From: Crocinitomicaceae bacterium
Lineage (GTDB): Bacteria > Bacteroidota > Bacteroidia > Flavobacteriales_D > Crocinitomicaceae
NCBI GenBank assembly: GCA_030830895.1
Contig: JAURMC010000009.1
Location: 110,609 to 174,608 of the forward strand
Reading direction: 5' to 3'
DNA: 64,000 bases
The first letter of the stretch is position 1; every line of letters begins with the position of its first letter. The translations under genes were made by a program, and so were the position numbers. Below are positions 44,123 through 53,251 of the stretch, in pieces. The notes beneath the pieces are model-generated. The model saw nothing but the letters and a program-made list of their open reading frames with translations. It was not told the DNA's origin and did not search any database.

Positions 44123-45878
44123 CGAGCTCTTTAAATTGTTTATCAAACAAGGTTTTATACATTCCCTCTGTCTCGAGTAGGTTGGTATGTGTTCCTGATT
44201 GAATAATCTTACCATTCTCCATGACATGAATTTGATCAGCTTGCTGTATCGTCGATAAACGGTGAGCAATGATGATTGAGGTCCGATTCTTGGTTACTTT
44301 TTCTATCGCTTTTTGGATTAAGATTTCTGATTCACTATCGATACTCGAAGTAGCCTCATCTAAGATGAGTATATCAGGCTGGTATACCATAGCACGAATA
44401 AAGGAAAGCAATTGACGCTGTCCAACGGAGAGAACTCCTCCGCGTTCTCCGATAACATAATCATAATTTTGTGGAATCTTCATAATGAACTCGTGTGCTC
44501 CAATTAACTTCGCCGCTGCAATTACTTGATTTCGAGTAATTAAGGTATTACCAAGTGTGATATTATTGTGTATGGAATCAGAAAATAAAAATACATCTTG
44601 TAGTACAAAACCAATATGTCTATTTATTTCACTACGATTAATTTTATTTAAGTTTACTCCGTTAATACAAATTTCTCCTGCTGAGATTTCATAAAATCGA
44701 CCTATTAAGTTAATGATAGTGGTTTTTCCTGAACCCGTTGATCCTACAAAAGCCGTCGATTTTCCTGCTTTAATATGTAGATTTAATTCAGAAAATAATG
44801 GGGAATCAGCCGAGTATGAAAACGAAACCGCTTTAAATTCAATGTCACCATTTGTGAATGGGATTGGAGATGATTCATTTGGTTCTACTTCTTCTGTTTC
44901 ATCTAGTATTTCAAATAAGCGTTCAGCTCTAACAACACCTCGTTGGAATATATTAAATTTATCAGCTAGCTGCCGTATCGGCCTGTAAAGTTGATTAATC
45001 CAAAGGGTAAATGCAATTATTTCACCGTACAATTGAGTTAATTGCTGTTGACTCTTTCCTTCTACCATCATTGCTCCCCAAACTAGGAGAAAAGCAATTG
45101 ATAATGAACTCAAAAGTTCCACAACTGGAAAGAAAATGGAGTTTGCCCAAACAGCACTTATGTGTGCGTCCCTGTGTTTTTCATTAATCGCTTGGAACTT
45201 TGATTCGGCTATTCTTTGGTAGGCAAACAATTGAATTAGGTTCATTCCCATAAGATGCTCTTGAACAAAGGTGTTTAATTTAGAAACCTGTGTACGTTCA
45301 CTTTGAAACGATTTTTTCATGGCTTTTGCAAACAATCGTGTTGCAAAAATCAGGATGGGGATAGGAATTAATGTTAAAAAACTAAGACGCCAATCGACCC
45401 AAAACATAAAGCCTAAAATTGCGATGAGTGAAAGAAGATCTCCAAATATCTCCATTAATCCTGCAGAAAACACCTCCGAAATAGATTCAACATCTGACAC
45501 AACCCTAGTCACCAAAGAACCTACTGGAGAATTGTCAAAATACCTTGTTTTAAATGACAAAACCTTTTTAAAAACCCGGATTCTTAGATCCTTAATTACT
45601 GATTGTGCCAAAAGATTAGACAAGTATACTGAAGCCCAAATAATAATAGTTTCAACCAGTAAAATAATAAGAACACCAAGCAATGACCCAAGTAGTTTTA
45701 CCGTATTCTGTTCCTTCACAATAAACTGATCTACCGCTTTTCCTATAAGAAATGGTCGAAGAGGACCCAGGATGGATAAGGTGACTACCGCCAATAAGGC
45801 GCCAATAAAAAGCCTTTTGTACGGATTAACAAATGCGATTAGTCGTATAAAAGAATTGGTAGACAACCTAGTTTTCAT
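44109..45878 (-). CDS. ABC exporter, fused permease and ATPase (MsbA/MdlB-like)
   Basis: 589 residues. Six membrane helices (about 15-310) are followed by the ATPase: Walker A GSTGSGKTT, signature LSVGQRQ, Walker B ILILDEATSSID, and His-loop IIAHRLST. This is a homodimeric type IV exporter of lipids or drugs; the cargo is unknown. It is the first gene of a three-gene overlapping operon. The mRNA is predicted to be leaderless (TACTTTTG, 4 bases, ATG). Confidence 0.92.
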   Translation of the reverse strand: MKTRLSTNSFIRLIAFVNPYKRLFIGALLAVVTLSILGPLRPFLIGKAVDQFIVKEQNTVKLLGSLLGVLIILLVETIIIWASVYLSNLLAQSVIKDLRIRVFKKVLSFKTRYFDNSPVGSLVTRVVSDVESISEVFSAGLMEIFGDLLSLIAILGFMFWVDWRLSFLTLIPIPILIFATRLFAKAMKKSFQSERTQVSKLNTFVQEHLMGMNLIQLFAYQRIAESKFQAINEKHRDAHISAVWANSIFFPVVELLSSLSIAFLLVWGAMMVEGKSQQQLTQLYGEIIAFTLWINQLYRPIRQLADKFNIFQRGVVRAERLFEILDETEEVEPNESSPIPFTNGDIEFKAVSFSYSADSPLFSELNLHIKAGKSTAFVGSTGSGKTTIINLIGRFYEISAGEICINGVNLNKINRSEINRHIGFVLQDVFLFSDSIHNNITLGNTLITRNQVIAAAKLIGAHEFIMKIPQNYDYVIGERGGVLSVGQRQLLSFIRAMVYQPDILILDEATSSIDSESEILIQKAIEKVTKNRTSIIIAHRLSTIQQADQIHVMENGKIIQSGTHTNLLETEGMYKTLFDKQFKELDEKV

Positions 45879-45882
45879 GGCA

Positions 45883-45890
45883 CAAAAGTA
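45883..45890 (-). promoter_or_regulatory. ABC exporter -7 element, 4 bases before ATG
   Basis: TACTTTTG, then TGCC, then ATG on the minus strand. A perfect -7 box at the same distance as in metG and glyS; no clear -33 TTG. Confidence 0.5.
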
Positions 45891-45909
45891 CCTAAAACCA
45901 AGATTTAAT

Positions 45910-46971
45910 TTATCGAATCGTTACGCCTCGTGAACTTAATTGAACATTTTTAGAGCTTTTTACCAGACCAAAGGTGAATGTGGTGCCTACATTAACTGTG
46001 CTATTCATCGTAATATTTTGTCCATGTAGATCTAAAATATGTTTAACAATTGATAATCCAAGTCCAGTACCCCCTTCATGGCGATTTCTACTTCTTTCAA
46101 CCCGATAAAATCGCTCGTATAATCTTGGCCAATGTTTAGGATCTATACCAATACCGTTGTCTGTTATTTCTACAAGAATCAAATCATCAATCGTATCAAG
46201 GGAAATGGTAGTATATCCATGGTTATTACCATATAATATTGAATTCTTTAAAAGATTGGTAATTACTTGGCCGATTTTGTTTCGGTCACCGAGTACAAAT
46301 ATGTTTGAGTAATCCCGTTTCATGTTTAGTTGAATTTTTTTTTCAACGGCAAGATACTCCAGTGATTCAAAACATTCTTTAATTACCTCAACCAGGTCAA
46401 AGGGTCGCATTTCAATAGCTAGTTCAGGATTTTCTAATCGGGTAATCACATCTAAATCTGCTAACAATTGAATCATTCGGTCACTTGCATTTGAGGCACG
46501 ATTGAGAAAATTCATGGCAATCTCATCATCTTTAATTGCGCCATCAATCAGCGTATCTAAATAGCCTTGAATAGCGAAAACAGGTGTTTTTAATTCGTGC
46601 GCTAGGTTACCAATGAATTCTTTTCGAAATGAATCTTGAGATTTTAATTCTAAAATCTCTTTAGTCCGGAGATTGGAAATTAAGTTAACCTGTTCTTCGG
46701 CTTCTTCAATTAGTTCATTTAATCGATGGCTTTTGATCAAAGGAGGATTTTGAAGATTCTTATAGAGGCGGTTAAGACGCTTTTGTAAAAACAATTTGAT
46801 GCCAAAATAGAGTATGGAAAAGGTTATTATTCCCAAAAAAAGGGATAGGACTAGTGCAGAGATTATTGGGCTAAACGGAAGGCTAAAGCTAGCAACCTCA
46901 AACCAAAATGCTAAAAGTGCCACAAGGGTACTGATAAAAGCAAGTAAATATGCTGGTTTTAGATGTTTCAT
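45910..46971 (-). CDS. phoR: PhoR-like sensor histidine kinase
   Basis: 353 residues. Two membrane helices (about 8-28 and 34-60) enclose only a few periplasmic residues, so no extracytoplasmic sensor domain exists. The H box is FIGNLAHELKTPVFAIQGYLDTL (about 122-145), the N box is NLLKNSILYG, and the G boxes are DNGIGI and GGTGLGLSIVKH. The layout is that of PhoR/PhoB-type kinases that sense through partners rather than by binding a ligand. It directly follows its response regulator. The gene name is tentative. Confidence 0.82.
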   Translation of the reverse strand: MKHLKPAYLLAFISTLVALLAFWFEVASFSLPFSPIISALVLSLFLGIITFSILYFGIKLFLQKRLNRLYKNLQNPPLIKSHRLNELIEEAEEQVNLISNLRTKEILELKSQDSFRKEFIGNLAHELKTPVFAIQGYLDTLIDGAIKDDEIAMNFLNRASNASDRMIQLLADLDVITRLENPELAIEMRPFDLVEVIKECFESLEYLAVEKKIQLNMKRDYSNIFVLGDRNKIGQVITNLLKNSILYGNNHGYTTISLDTIDDLILVEITDNGIGIDPKHWPRLYERFYRVERSRNRHEGGTGLGLSIVKHILDLHGQNITMNSTVNVGTTFTFGLVKSSKNVQLSSRGVTIR

Positions 46972-47657
46972 TACCGGTTAAATGTATATCCAACTCCTTT
47001 TAGAGTACGAATATACGATTCTCCGATCTTTTCACGTAGTTTTCTAATGTGTACATCTATGGTTCGCTCGCCAACGATAGTTTCGTTGCCCCATACAATG
47101 GTTAGTATTTGTTCGCGACTAAAGACTTTTCCAGGCCGGCTAGCTAGTAATTCTAATAATTCGAATTCTTTTTTAGGAAGTTGAAGTTCTTTGTTGTTTA
47201 CTACTACAACAAATTTTTCTCGATCAATTAGAATTCTTGCCGATTTCAGCTGTTCTTCAGTTGTTTCTTCTGGATTAATTCTCCGTAGAAGTGATTCAAT
47301 TTTGCTAATTAGTAATCGTGGTCTTATCGGTTTGCTAATATAGTCATCTGCCCCTGCTTCAAACCCTGCAATTTGCGCGTAATCCTCTGATCTAGCCGTT
47401 AGGAATGCTATGATTGGTTGGGCAAGTTGTAAGTCTTTTCTAATAATCTGACACGCTTCGATTCCATCCATTTGAGGCATCATCACATCCATCAGAATTA
47501 ATGAAGGACTTATCTGTTGTACTTGATTAACCGCCTCTTCTCCGTTGTTAGCAGTAAATACACGATACCCTTCTTTTCGTACATTATAAGATAAGAATTC
47601 TAGAATGTCTGGTTCGTCATCAACGATAAGTATGGTATGTCCTTTACTGTTTTCCAT
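46971..47657 (-). CDS. phoB: PhoB/OmpR-family response regulator
   Basis: 228 residues. The receiver has DDEPD at 12-16, phospho-acceptor Asp in LILMDVMMPQMDG, and Lys in YISKPIRP. The winged-helix DNA-binding domain (about 130-226) ends with GNETIVGERTIDVHIRKLREKIG and GVGYTFNR. It shares one base with the kinase start, so the pair is coupled. Upstream lie a T9SS beta-helix gene and a TonB receptor gene whose promoter carries 11-bp direct repeats, the kind of site this family binds. A phosphate role is inference. Confidence 0.85.
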   Translation of the reverse strand: MENSKGHTILIVDDEPDILEFLSYNVRKEGYRVFTANNGEEAVNQVQQISPSLILMDVMMPQMDGIEACQIIRKDLQLAQPIIAFLTARSEDYAQIAGFEAGADDYISKPIRPRLLISKIESLLRRINPEETTEEQLKSARILIDREKFVVVVNNKELQLPKKEFELLELLASRPGKVFSREQILTIVWGNETIVGERTIDVHIRKLREKIGESYIRTLKGVGYTFNR

Positions 47658-47662
47658 AGCAA

Positions 47663-47689
47663 TAAAAAATAAGGAGCCCGAAGGCTCCT
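47663..47689 (-). terminator. Terminator between the T9SS gene and the response regulator
   Basis: On the minus strand AGGAGCC, loop TTCG, GGCTCCT, then TTATTTTTTATT. A 7-bp stem with UUCG loop directly after the T9SS gene. It lies only 6 bases from the regulator ATG, so the regulator depends on read-through or on a start inside this stretch. Confidence 0.85.
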
Positions 47690-47699
47690 CAATACATTA

Positions 47700-50201
47700 T
47701 TAGTTATTTACAATCAATTTGCGAACGGCAGTGCCTTTGTCGGTAGTAACTACTACTTGGTACATTCCGTTAGCCACTTGGTTTAAGTTTACAGCAGCTT
47801 CTGTAGCCGTCAATACCGTTCTGCCAAATGCATCGATAAAAGTCACTAATTCTAACGTAGCACCTGTTAATGATACGTGGAATTCAGTAGTTGCAGGGTT
47901 TGGTGCCAAGCTTAATGCTACACCTGGTAATTCATCTAAACCTACCGCAATGTTTACGGTAAAGGTAGTAACATCAGTACAGTTTCCGTTAATAGCTGTT
48001 AGTGTTACAGTGTAAGAACCATTTGCCGCATAGGCGTGCAAAGGAGCTTCTGCACTTGAATTGGTCATGTCACCAAAATCCCAAGAGTAAGAACTAGCAC
48101 CAACAGTAGTATTTGAAAACGTAACAACGTTGCCATTAGTTGTAAATGAACCAATAGCTGTTGGATTTGTGTTGAAGGTCACATTTACTGGGGAAGATGT
48201 GCCAACTCCGTCACATGCATTCGCATTAGTTGTAGTTACTGTAATATTTGCGGTTGTTGCGGTTACGGCAATAGATTGTGACGTTTCACCAGTTGACCAA
48301 ACATAGCTGTCAGAAGTAGATGATGTGAGCGTCACGGTATCTCCTGAGCATGCCTCCAGAGCAGATGCCTGGATGGTTGGTACCGGGGCATTACTTACAC
48401 TTACAATCGTAGGTAAAGAAGTAGAAGAACAACCGTTGGCGTCTGTGTGAGTTACCGTGTAAGCACCGGTAGAATTCACAGAAATTGTAGCAGTATTTGC
48501 GTTAGTTGACCACACGTTTCCATTGTTATATGAAGAAGTTAGGTTAACAGAGCTTCCCGAACATAATGAAGTAGATCCACTTGCAGAGATTATCGGTGTA
48601 GCTGGACTTGCATTGATGGTAACAGTAATCATAACACGTGGACTTTCATCACCCGCTGCATTTTTTTGACTTACATAAAAGTTGAATGTTCCTGCATTTG
48701 TGGTAGAAGGTACAGGAGCTGTTGTTGAACCAACACCACCTGAAGCTGTAGCATACCAATACAAGGTGTTTCCACCGATTGCAGTTGCACTTAATGCAGG
48801 TGCACTTGTTCCCTGACAATACGTTAGGTTTGCAACACCAGGAGCAGCTATAGAGAAGAATTTTGGATGGATAAATGTAGCACCATTTGCAGCAACAGAA
48901 CCTGCATTTAAACGCGCATCAGGAGTAACTCCTAGTGCAGTAAATAAATTCACCCAGTTAATTTGACCAATCGTTTCTGTTGAATCATTTCCGTCTGGTG
49001 TCCAAAAAGATTGATAAAATGCTGGCGTAACACCTGAAGATAGAATGGTGTTTGCACCGTTTGTGAAGTTTGTTAAACTGTTGTTAGAAAATACTAAAGA
49101 ATCTCCGTTAACATTAGCCACTACTGCAGTACCTTCAATGGATAATCCTTTTTCCCAACCAACTACTAAAGAATTGAAACAAGAAGTAGCTGTATTTCTT
49201 CTTAAACGGAATGCTTTTTCAAATTTCTCACCGATAGGTAGTGTAATGCTACCATTTCCTTTAGGGCCAACGATCGTCATATTTGAGAAAATTGGACAAG
49301 TTTTTGGTTGAGCCGTAGATCCTGTAGCGTCGTTGTCTGATTCAAAACAATTAGAATCTCCAGCGGCATCAGATAAATCTTTATCTCGAATCGCTAAACC
49401 AAATTGAATTTTACCACGATAACCAAAATCAGTGTCGAAATCGTCATCTATTCCACGATAAGCAATAATATATCTGCAATTAACGGTTCCACCAAACCAC
49501 TCATAGGAATCATCGCCACTGAATGAAACTTGCAAGTGATCAACAGTTGTTCCTGAACCAACAGATCCAAACGTGATTCCGTTAATTTCTTTGTTTGGCT
49601 CTAACGGTATTCCAGCGAATTCTACTCGAACATATTGTAACACTCCGGAATTATCGCTATCAAAGTTACCTCCGTGCTGTGTGTCTGTTGTTGGAGGAAT
49701 CCCTTCAATGTTTACTACTCCACCAGGTTGGTTGTTTTTAGCTAATCCTAGGATAACTAAACCACCCCAGTCCCCTTCATTTCGATTTCCTACTGCTTCA
49801 TTTGAAGTAAAAACAATTGGGTTTGCAGCAGTACCTGCGGCATTGATTTTTGCTCCTCGTGTTATAATTAAAGTTGCTTGAGTTAATTTATCACCGCGAA
49901 TGATTGTTCCCGGTTGAATGGTTAATGTCGCATTATTTTTAACATACACCTTGTTCTGAAGTAAAATCACTCCACTCCATGTTGTGTTTGAGGTGATATC
50001 CGTTGCAACCGTTGTAACGGTAGCTGGATACACGGTGTTTTCTGGATCGAAATTAGACCAGCCTGAAGTCCAATCTGTTGCTGGCGTACCATCAGTAACA
50101 GGAAATGCTCCTTGATATGTGGTAGGGGTCCAAAATGCATCTTGTGCTGATGCGGTAAATAAGGCGCTAATTAAGGCAATAGACATGTAAAACTTTTTCA
50201 T
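47700..50201 (-). CDS. Secreted beta-helix protein with Ig-like and PKD domains and T9SS tail
   Basis: 833 residues with a signal peptide (MKKFYMSIALISALFTASAQ). The first 430 residues form a repetitive right-handed beta-helix-like region (GTIIRGDKLTQATLIITRGAKINAAG, GGLVILGLAKNN). Then come Ig-like repeats (about 450-690), a PKD domain (about 690-750, SYSWDFGDMTNSSAEAPLHAY) and a type A T9SS tail from LSLAPNPATTEFHV. It is a surface protein with no catalytic motif visible. The TonB receptor gene lies upstream, and both promoters contain GAACTTTGTA. Confidence 0.85.
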   Translation of the reverse strand: MKKFYMSIALISALFTASAQDAFWTPTTYQGAFPVTDGTPATDWTSGWSNFDPENTVYPATVTTVATDITSNTTWSGVILLQNKVYVKNNATLTIQPGTIIRGDKLTQATLIITRGAKINAAGTAANPIVFTSNEAVGNRNEGDWGGLVILGLAKNNQPGGVVNIEGIPPTTDTQHGGNFDSDNSGVLQYVRVEFAGIPLEPNKEINGITFGSVGSGTTVDHLQVSFSGDDSYEWFGGTVNCRYIIAYRGIDDDFDTDFGYRGKIQFGLAIRDKDLSDAAGDSNCFESDNDATGSTAQPKTCPIFSNMTIVGPKGNGSITLPIGEKFEKAFRLRRNTATSCFNSLVVGWEKGLSIEGTAVVANVNGDSLVFSNNSLTNFTNGANTILSSGVTPAFYQSFWTPDGNDSTETIGQINWVNLFTALGVTPDARLNAGSVAANGATFIHPKFFSIAAPGVANLTYCQGTSAPALSATAIGGNTLYWYATASGGVGSTTAPVPSTTNAGTFNFYVSQKNAAGDESPRVMITVTINASPATPIISASGSTSLCSGSSVNLTSSYNNGNVWSTNANTATISVNSTGAYTVTHTDANGCSSTSLPTIVSVSNAPVPTIQASALEACSGDTVTLTSSTSDSYVWSTGETSQSIAVTATTANITVTTTNANACDGVGTSSPVNVTFNTNPTAIGSFTTNGNVVTFSNTTVGASSYSWDFGDMTNSSAEAPLHAYAANGSYTVTLTAINGNCTDVTTFTVNIAVGLDELPGVALSLAPNPATTEFHVSLTGATLELVTFIDAFGRTVLTATEAAVNLNQVANGMYQVVVTTDKGTAVRKLIVNN

Positions 50202-50217
50202 CTTTTTTAATTTTTTA

Positions 50218-50225
50218 CAAAGTTC
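50218..50225 (-). promoter_or_regulatory. -7 element of the T9SS beta-helix gene
   Basis: GAACTTTG followed by TAAAAAATT on the minus strand, 16 bases before ATG. The same GAACTTTGTAnAAAAATT wording is found before the TonB receptor gene. It deviates from TAnnTTTG in the first base. Confidence 0.4.
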
Positions 50226-50316
50226 CGTTTTACTAGTGCTTAATGTGTTATGAACAACTTAAATCGTGTTTATTAAATTGTTAAGTGAAGGTTTCGGGAA
50301 CTCTACAGGCGTTATC

Positions 50317-53166
50317 TTAAAAATTATATTTCAACGCTAATGAAACCGTTTGTCCAAAGGTGATGTTTTGCCATTCATTATCCCCTGCATCAAACTTCTG
50401 GTTTTTGTTCAGGTCTTGGAAGAATACTAATTCGTTCGCCAAGGCATCCTTTACATTTAAACGCATTTCAAATTTATCCCCGAAGTTGCGCACTAATTGA
50501 ACGTCAACTAAATTTCTTCCATTTTCCCAAACGCTTGGTTCTTGTTCGTTTCCAACAATATAAATGCGTTGACCCACACGATTATAGGCAGCACTAAATG
50601 CCCATTTATTGTCTTGGGATTGGTAATAAATACCTGCATTGATAATGTAAGGTGATTGTCCTTGAAGAGGCCTACCTTCAGGATATTCGTTTTGTCCAAA
50701 TAAGGAATCTCCTACATCCACTTTTGATCGAATTAAGGATGCATTCAAAATCATGGTTAATTGATTCCAAAGCTTGTGATTTTCTTTCTTACTTAAGAAC
50801 CCAAGGTTAAAACGATATTCAACTTCAGCACCAAAGTTTGTAACACCTGGAACATTGGTATAATATAGTTCTGGAGCACCTGATGTTCCTGTGCGGTTTA
50901 CTAATTCAATGGCGTTGGTAAAGTCTTTATAGAATCCTGAAATATTAAAGATTTGACCATTTCCGATTAGATACTCATATCGTAAATCGTAGTTCATGAT
51001 GGTCGCCCGTTGTAGGTTTGGGTCGCCAGAAATAATATTATCAATTACAAAATTATAAAAGGTAAATGGTGCTAATTCGCGGAATTCAGGACGAGAAACC
51101 GTTTTATAATTGCTTGCACGGATGTTCATGCGAGGCGTTAAGGATACGATAAAGTTTGCTGATGGAAGAAAATCAACTACGGTTGTTGTAATATTCCTGT
51201 CGTTGTTTGATCCGAATTCAATGTAATTAAACGCTTGACGGTAAGATTCTACCCGTAACCCACCGTTTACACGAATTTTTTGTTTCCAATTGCCATCCAC
51301 TTGAAGGACTCCTGCGTTCAAAAAAGAACTTGCTTGATAACTATCGTCAACGTTTGTTGCCTCATCCAATTTGAATCCTCCTCGTCCATTTTCCATTAAG
51401 CCTAAGTTCTCTTGATTAAAAATAGAAGAGGGAGAAGCCAATAATAGCGAGTCGTAAAAATTAACACCTCCACCGTTATACTTTGAAAAACCAAAATTTC
51501 TTGCTTGAAAATCGCGGTCTCTATATTGATGCATGGCTCCAACTTTAAGATTAATATTGAATGAATCTAATTGAACCCTTTTTTCAACATCATAAATAGC
51601 GCTATATATGGATTCATTCGCATCAGACCAGAACATGTTCCCAGCAGCTGTAGGTATAGTACCGTTGTTCTGTACAACGGCAATATATTGTTCGTTCGGA
51701 TCGTCTTCATTAAGACTATATTTCCTGTGAATAACACGTCGTAAGGCTGGTATAACACGGTCTACATTACTGTATCCAAGATTCCAGTTAAAAACCAATT
51801 TTTCATTATCGTGAGTTCCATAGAGCTGACTTGAAAGCGCTTTGTTTTGGGTATACCAAAAGTTCGTTGCTTTTTCCCACTGTCGAGGATCATTATCCAT
51901 TTCTCGGACCCCATTTCGTACGTTGATTTTATCTTCGGCGTTGATGCTATAAAGGTTCTTAAATTGAATGATACTTTTTGGATTAATTGAATATTTTAAA
52001 TTCAACATTCCAGTGTTAAGGACATTCTGTGTAAATACAGAATCTTTTAATTCCATGCGCTGAATAACCCCAGTAGCGGATTCTTCAAACTCTCGACGTG
52101 TGTTAAATGAAAAAGTTTGGTTGTTTTGATAACTGTATGCAGCGACATAACCTAAACTTTGCTTGTCTTTAAACTCAAATGTTTTCCCAATGCTATACTG
52201 GATGCTTGTGTTTGGCATCGCATTGCGCTGTTCCGGAGACCAATTGTAGTTCATTTTATTAGCCCAGCGTGCTCGTTCATGTACGTCTAAGGTAGAATAT
52301 TCTGCAGGTCCTGGTATACCCGATGGAAGTAATCGGTCTTTACCTCCGAATCCAAGTGCATCTAATTGGCTATCACTACTTCTGTAGAAGTTTTTAAACG
52401 TAGAAATAGCATTATATCCCGCGCTTAATGAAAGGCTGTTAATTGGTTTATCGGATGGTTCAACGGTAGTAATATTAATTACCCCTCCCGCAAATTCTCC
52501 GGGCATAGATGGCGAAGCGGTTTTAAAGACATTGATGCTACTTAATACATTAGACGGGAAAATATCAAACGAGAATGCTTTTCTATCCGATTCCGAACTA
52601 GGTAAGCTCGCACCATTTAAGAAGGCATAATTATATCGGTCTGATAAACCACGAATAACGATAAACTTATTGTCTTGAATACTAGCTCCTGAAATCCGTT
52701 TCATCACATCCGAAACTTTGGAATCATTATTCTTCTTAATATCTTCGGCACTTATACCGTTAGAAACTACACCAAGGTTGTGCTGAACTCTAATTAGTTC
52801 TACCACACCATCTTTTTTTACTTTTCTTGTAACAACAACCGGCCCCTTCACTAAGTCTGCTGCCTCCATGGCGAAATTCAGTTCTTTTACTTCATTTTCC
52901 CCGATAGAAAAATCGTTTAACACATATACATTAAAAGTAGTAGCTTTTATTTCCAAGGAATATTTGCCTTTGGGAATGCCGGAAAGTTCGAAAGCCCCGT
53001 TAGCATCAGATAAGCAACGCTTTTCAAAACCTATTAACATTATTTTTGCGTTTTCTACAGGATCGCCGTTGCTGCCATCCTTTACAATTCCTTTTACGGT
53101 GGATTGTGCATACTGGATGTTGTAAATCCCTAATAAAAACAATAAAACCATTGAAAAACGTACCAT
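50317..53166 (-). CDS. TonB-dependent outer-membrane receptor
   Basis: 949 residues from ATG 53166; the frame runs to a TTG at 53187, which lies in the promoter region. A signal peptide (MVRFSMVLLFLLGIYNIQYAQ) is followed by a carboxypeptidase-regulatory-like domain (about 22-105), a plug (about 115-240, with FIVIRGLSDRYNYAFLNGASLPSSESDRKAF) and a 22-strand-type barrel ending in LALKYNF. No SusD partner is adjacent, so it is not a classical glycan locus. The upstream repeats and neighbouring PhoR/PhoB-like pair suggest phosphate-controlled uptake of a phosphorus compound. Confidence 0.92.
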   Translation of the reverse strand: MVRFSMVLLFLLGIYNIQYAQSTVKGIVKDGSNGDPVENAKIMLIGFEKRCLSDANGAFELSGIPKGKYSLEIKATTFNVYVLNDFSIGENEVKELNFAMEAADLVKGPVVVTRKVKKDGVVELIRVQHNLGVVSNGISAEDIKKNNDSKVSDVMKRISGASIQDNKFIVIRGLSDRYNYAFLNGASLPSSESDRKAFSFDIFPSNVLSSINVFKTASPSMPGEFAGGVINITTVEPSDKPINSLSLSAGYNAISTFKNFYRSSDSQLDALGFGGKDRLLPSGIPGPAEYSTLDVHERARWANKMNYNWSPEQRNAMPNTSIQYSIGKTFEFKDKQSLGYVAAYSYQNNQTFSFNTRREFEESATGVIQRMELKDSVFTQNVLNTGMLNLKYSINPKSIIQFKNLYSINAEDKINVRNGVREMDNDPRQWEKATNFWYTQNKALSSQLYGTHDNEKLVFNWNLGYSNVDRVIPALRRVIHRKYSLNEDDPNEQYIAVVQNNGTIPTAAGNMFWSDANESIYSAIYDVEKRVQLDSFNINLKVGAMHQYRDRDFQARNFGFSKYNGGGVNFYDSLLLASPSSIFNQENLGLMENGRGGFKLDEATNVDDSYQASSFLNAGVLQVDGNWKQKIRVNGGLRVESYRQAFNYIEFGSNNDRNITTTVVDFLPSANFIVSLTPRMNIRASNYKTVSRPEFRELAPFTFYNFVIDNIISGDPNLQRATIMNYDLRYEYLIGNGQIFNISGFYKDFTNAIELVNRTGTSGAPELYYTNVPGVTNFGAEVEYRFNLGFLSKKENHKLWNQLTMILNASLIRSKVDVGDSLFGQNEYPEGRPLQGQSPYIINAGIYYQSQDNKWAFSAAYNRVGQRIYIVGNEQEPSVWENGRNLVDVQLVRNFGDKFEMRLNVKDALANELVFFQDLNKNQKFDAGDNEWQNITFGQTVSLALKYNF

Positions 53167-53184
53167 CCTTTGCAAATTTTTATA

Positions 53185-53192
53185 CAAAGTTC
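53185..53192 (-). promoter_or_regulatory. -7 element of the TonB receptor gene
   Basis: GAACTTTG on the minus strand, one mismatch to TAnnTTTG, 18 bases before ATG 53166. The position where a -33 TTG should stand (53212-53214) is occupied by the end of the direct-repeat array. Confidence 0.42.
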
Positions 53193-53211
53193 GGCCTGTT
53201 ATCTCACGTGT

Positions 53212-53240
53212 GGATTAAGCTAATATTAAGTAAACATTAA
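53212..53240 (-). promoter_or_regulatory. Three-copy 11-bp direct repeat before the TonB receptor, Pho-box-like
   Basis: Minus strand: TTAATGTTTAC, TTAATATTAGC, TTAATCC, each TTAAT exactly 11 bases after the previous one. The array abuts and overlaps the -33 position of the GAACTTTG promoter, as activator sites of PhoB type replace the -35 box in other bacteria. The first copy matches the repeats at 10903-10924 in 9 to 10 of 11 positions. Confidence 0.52.
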
Positions 53241-53251
53241 TATTTGGAGGA

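Noticed and set aside
47700..50201. CRISPR or tandem-repeat array in the repetitive T9SS gene
   Set aside because: The repetition is at protein-domain level (beta helix, Ig-like, PKD) without identical DNA units.
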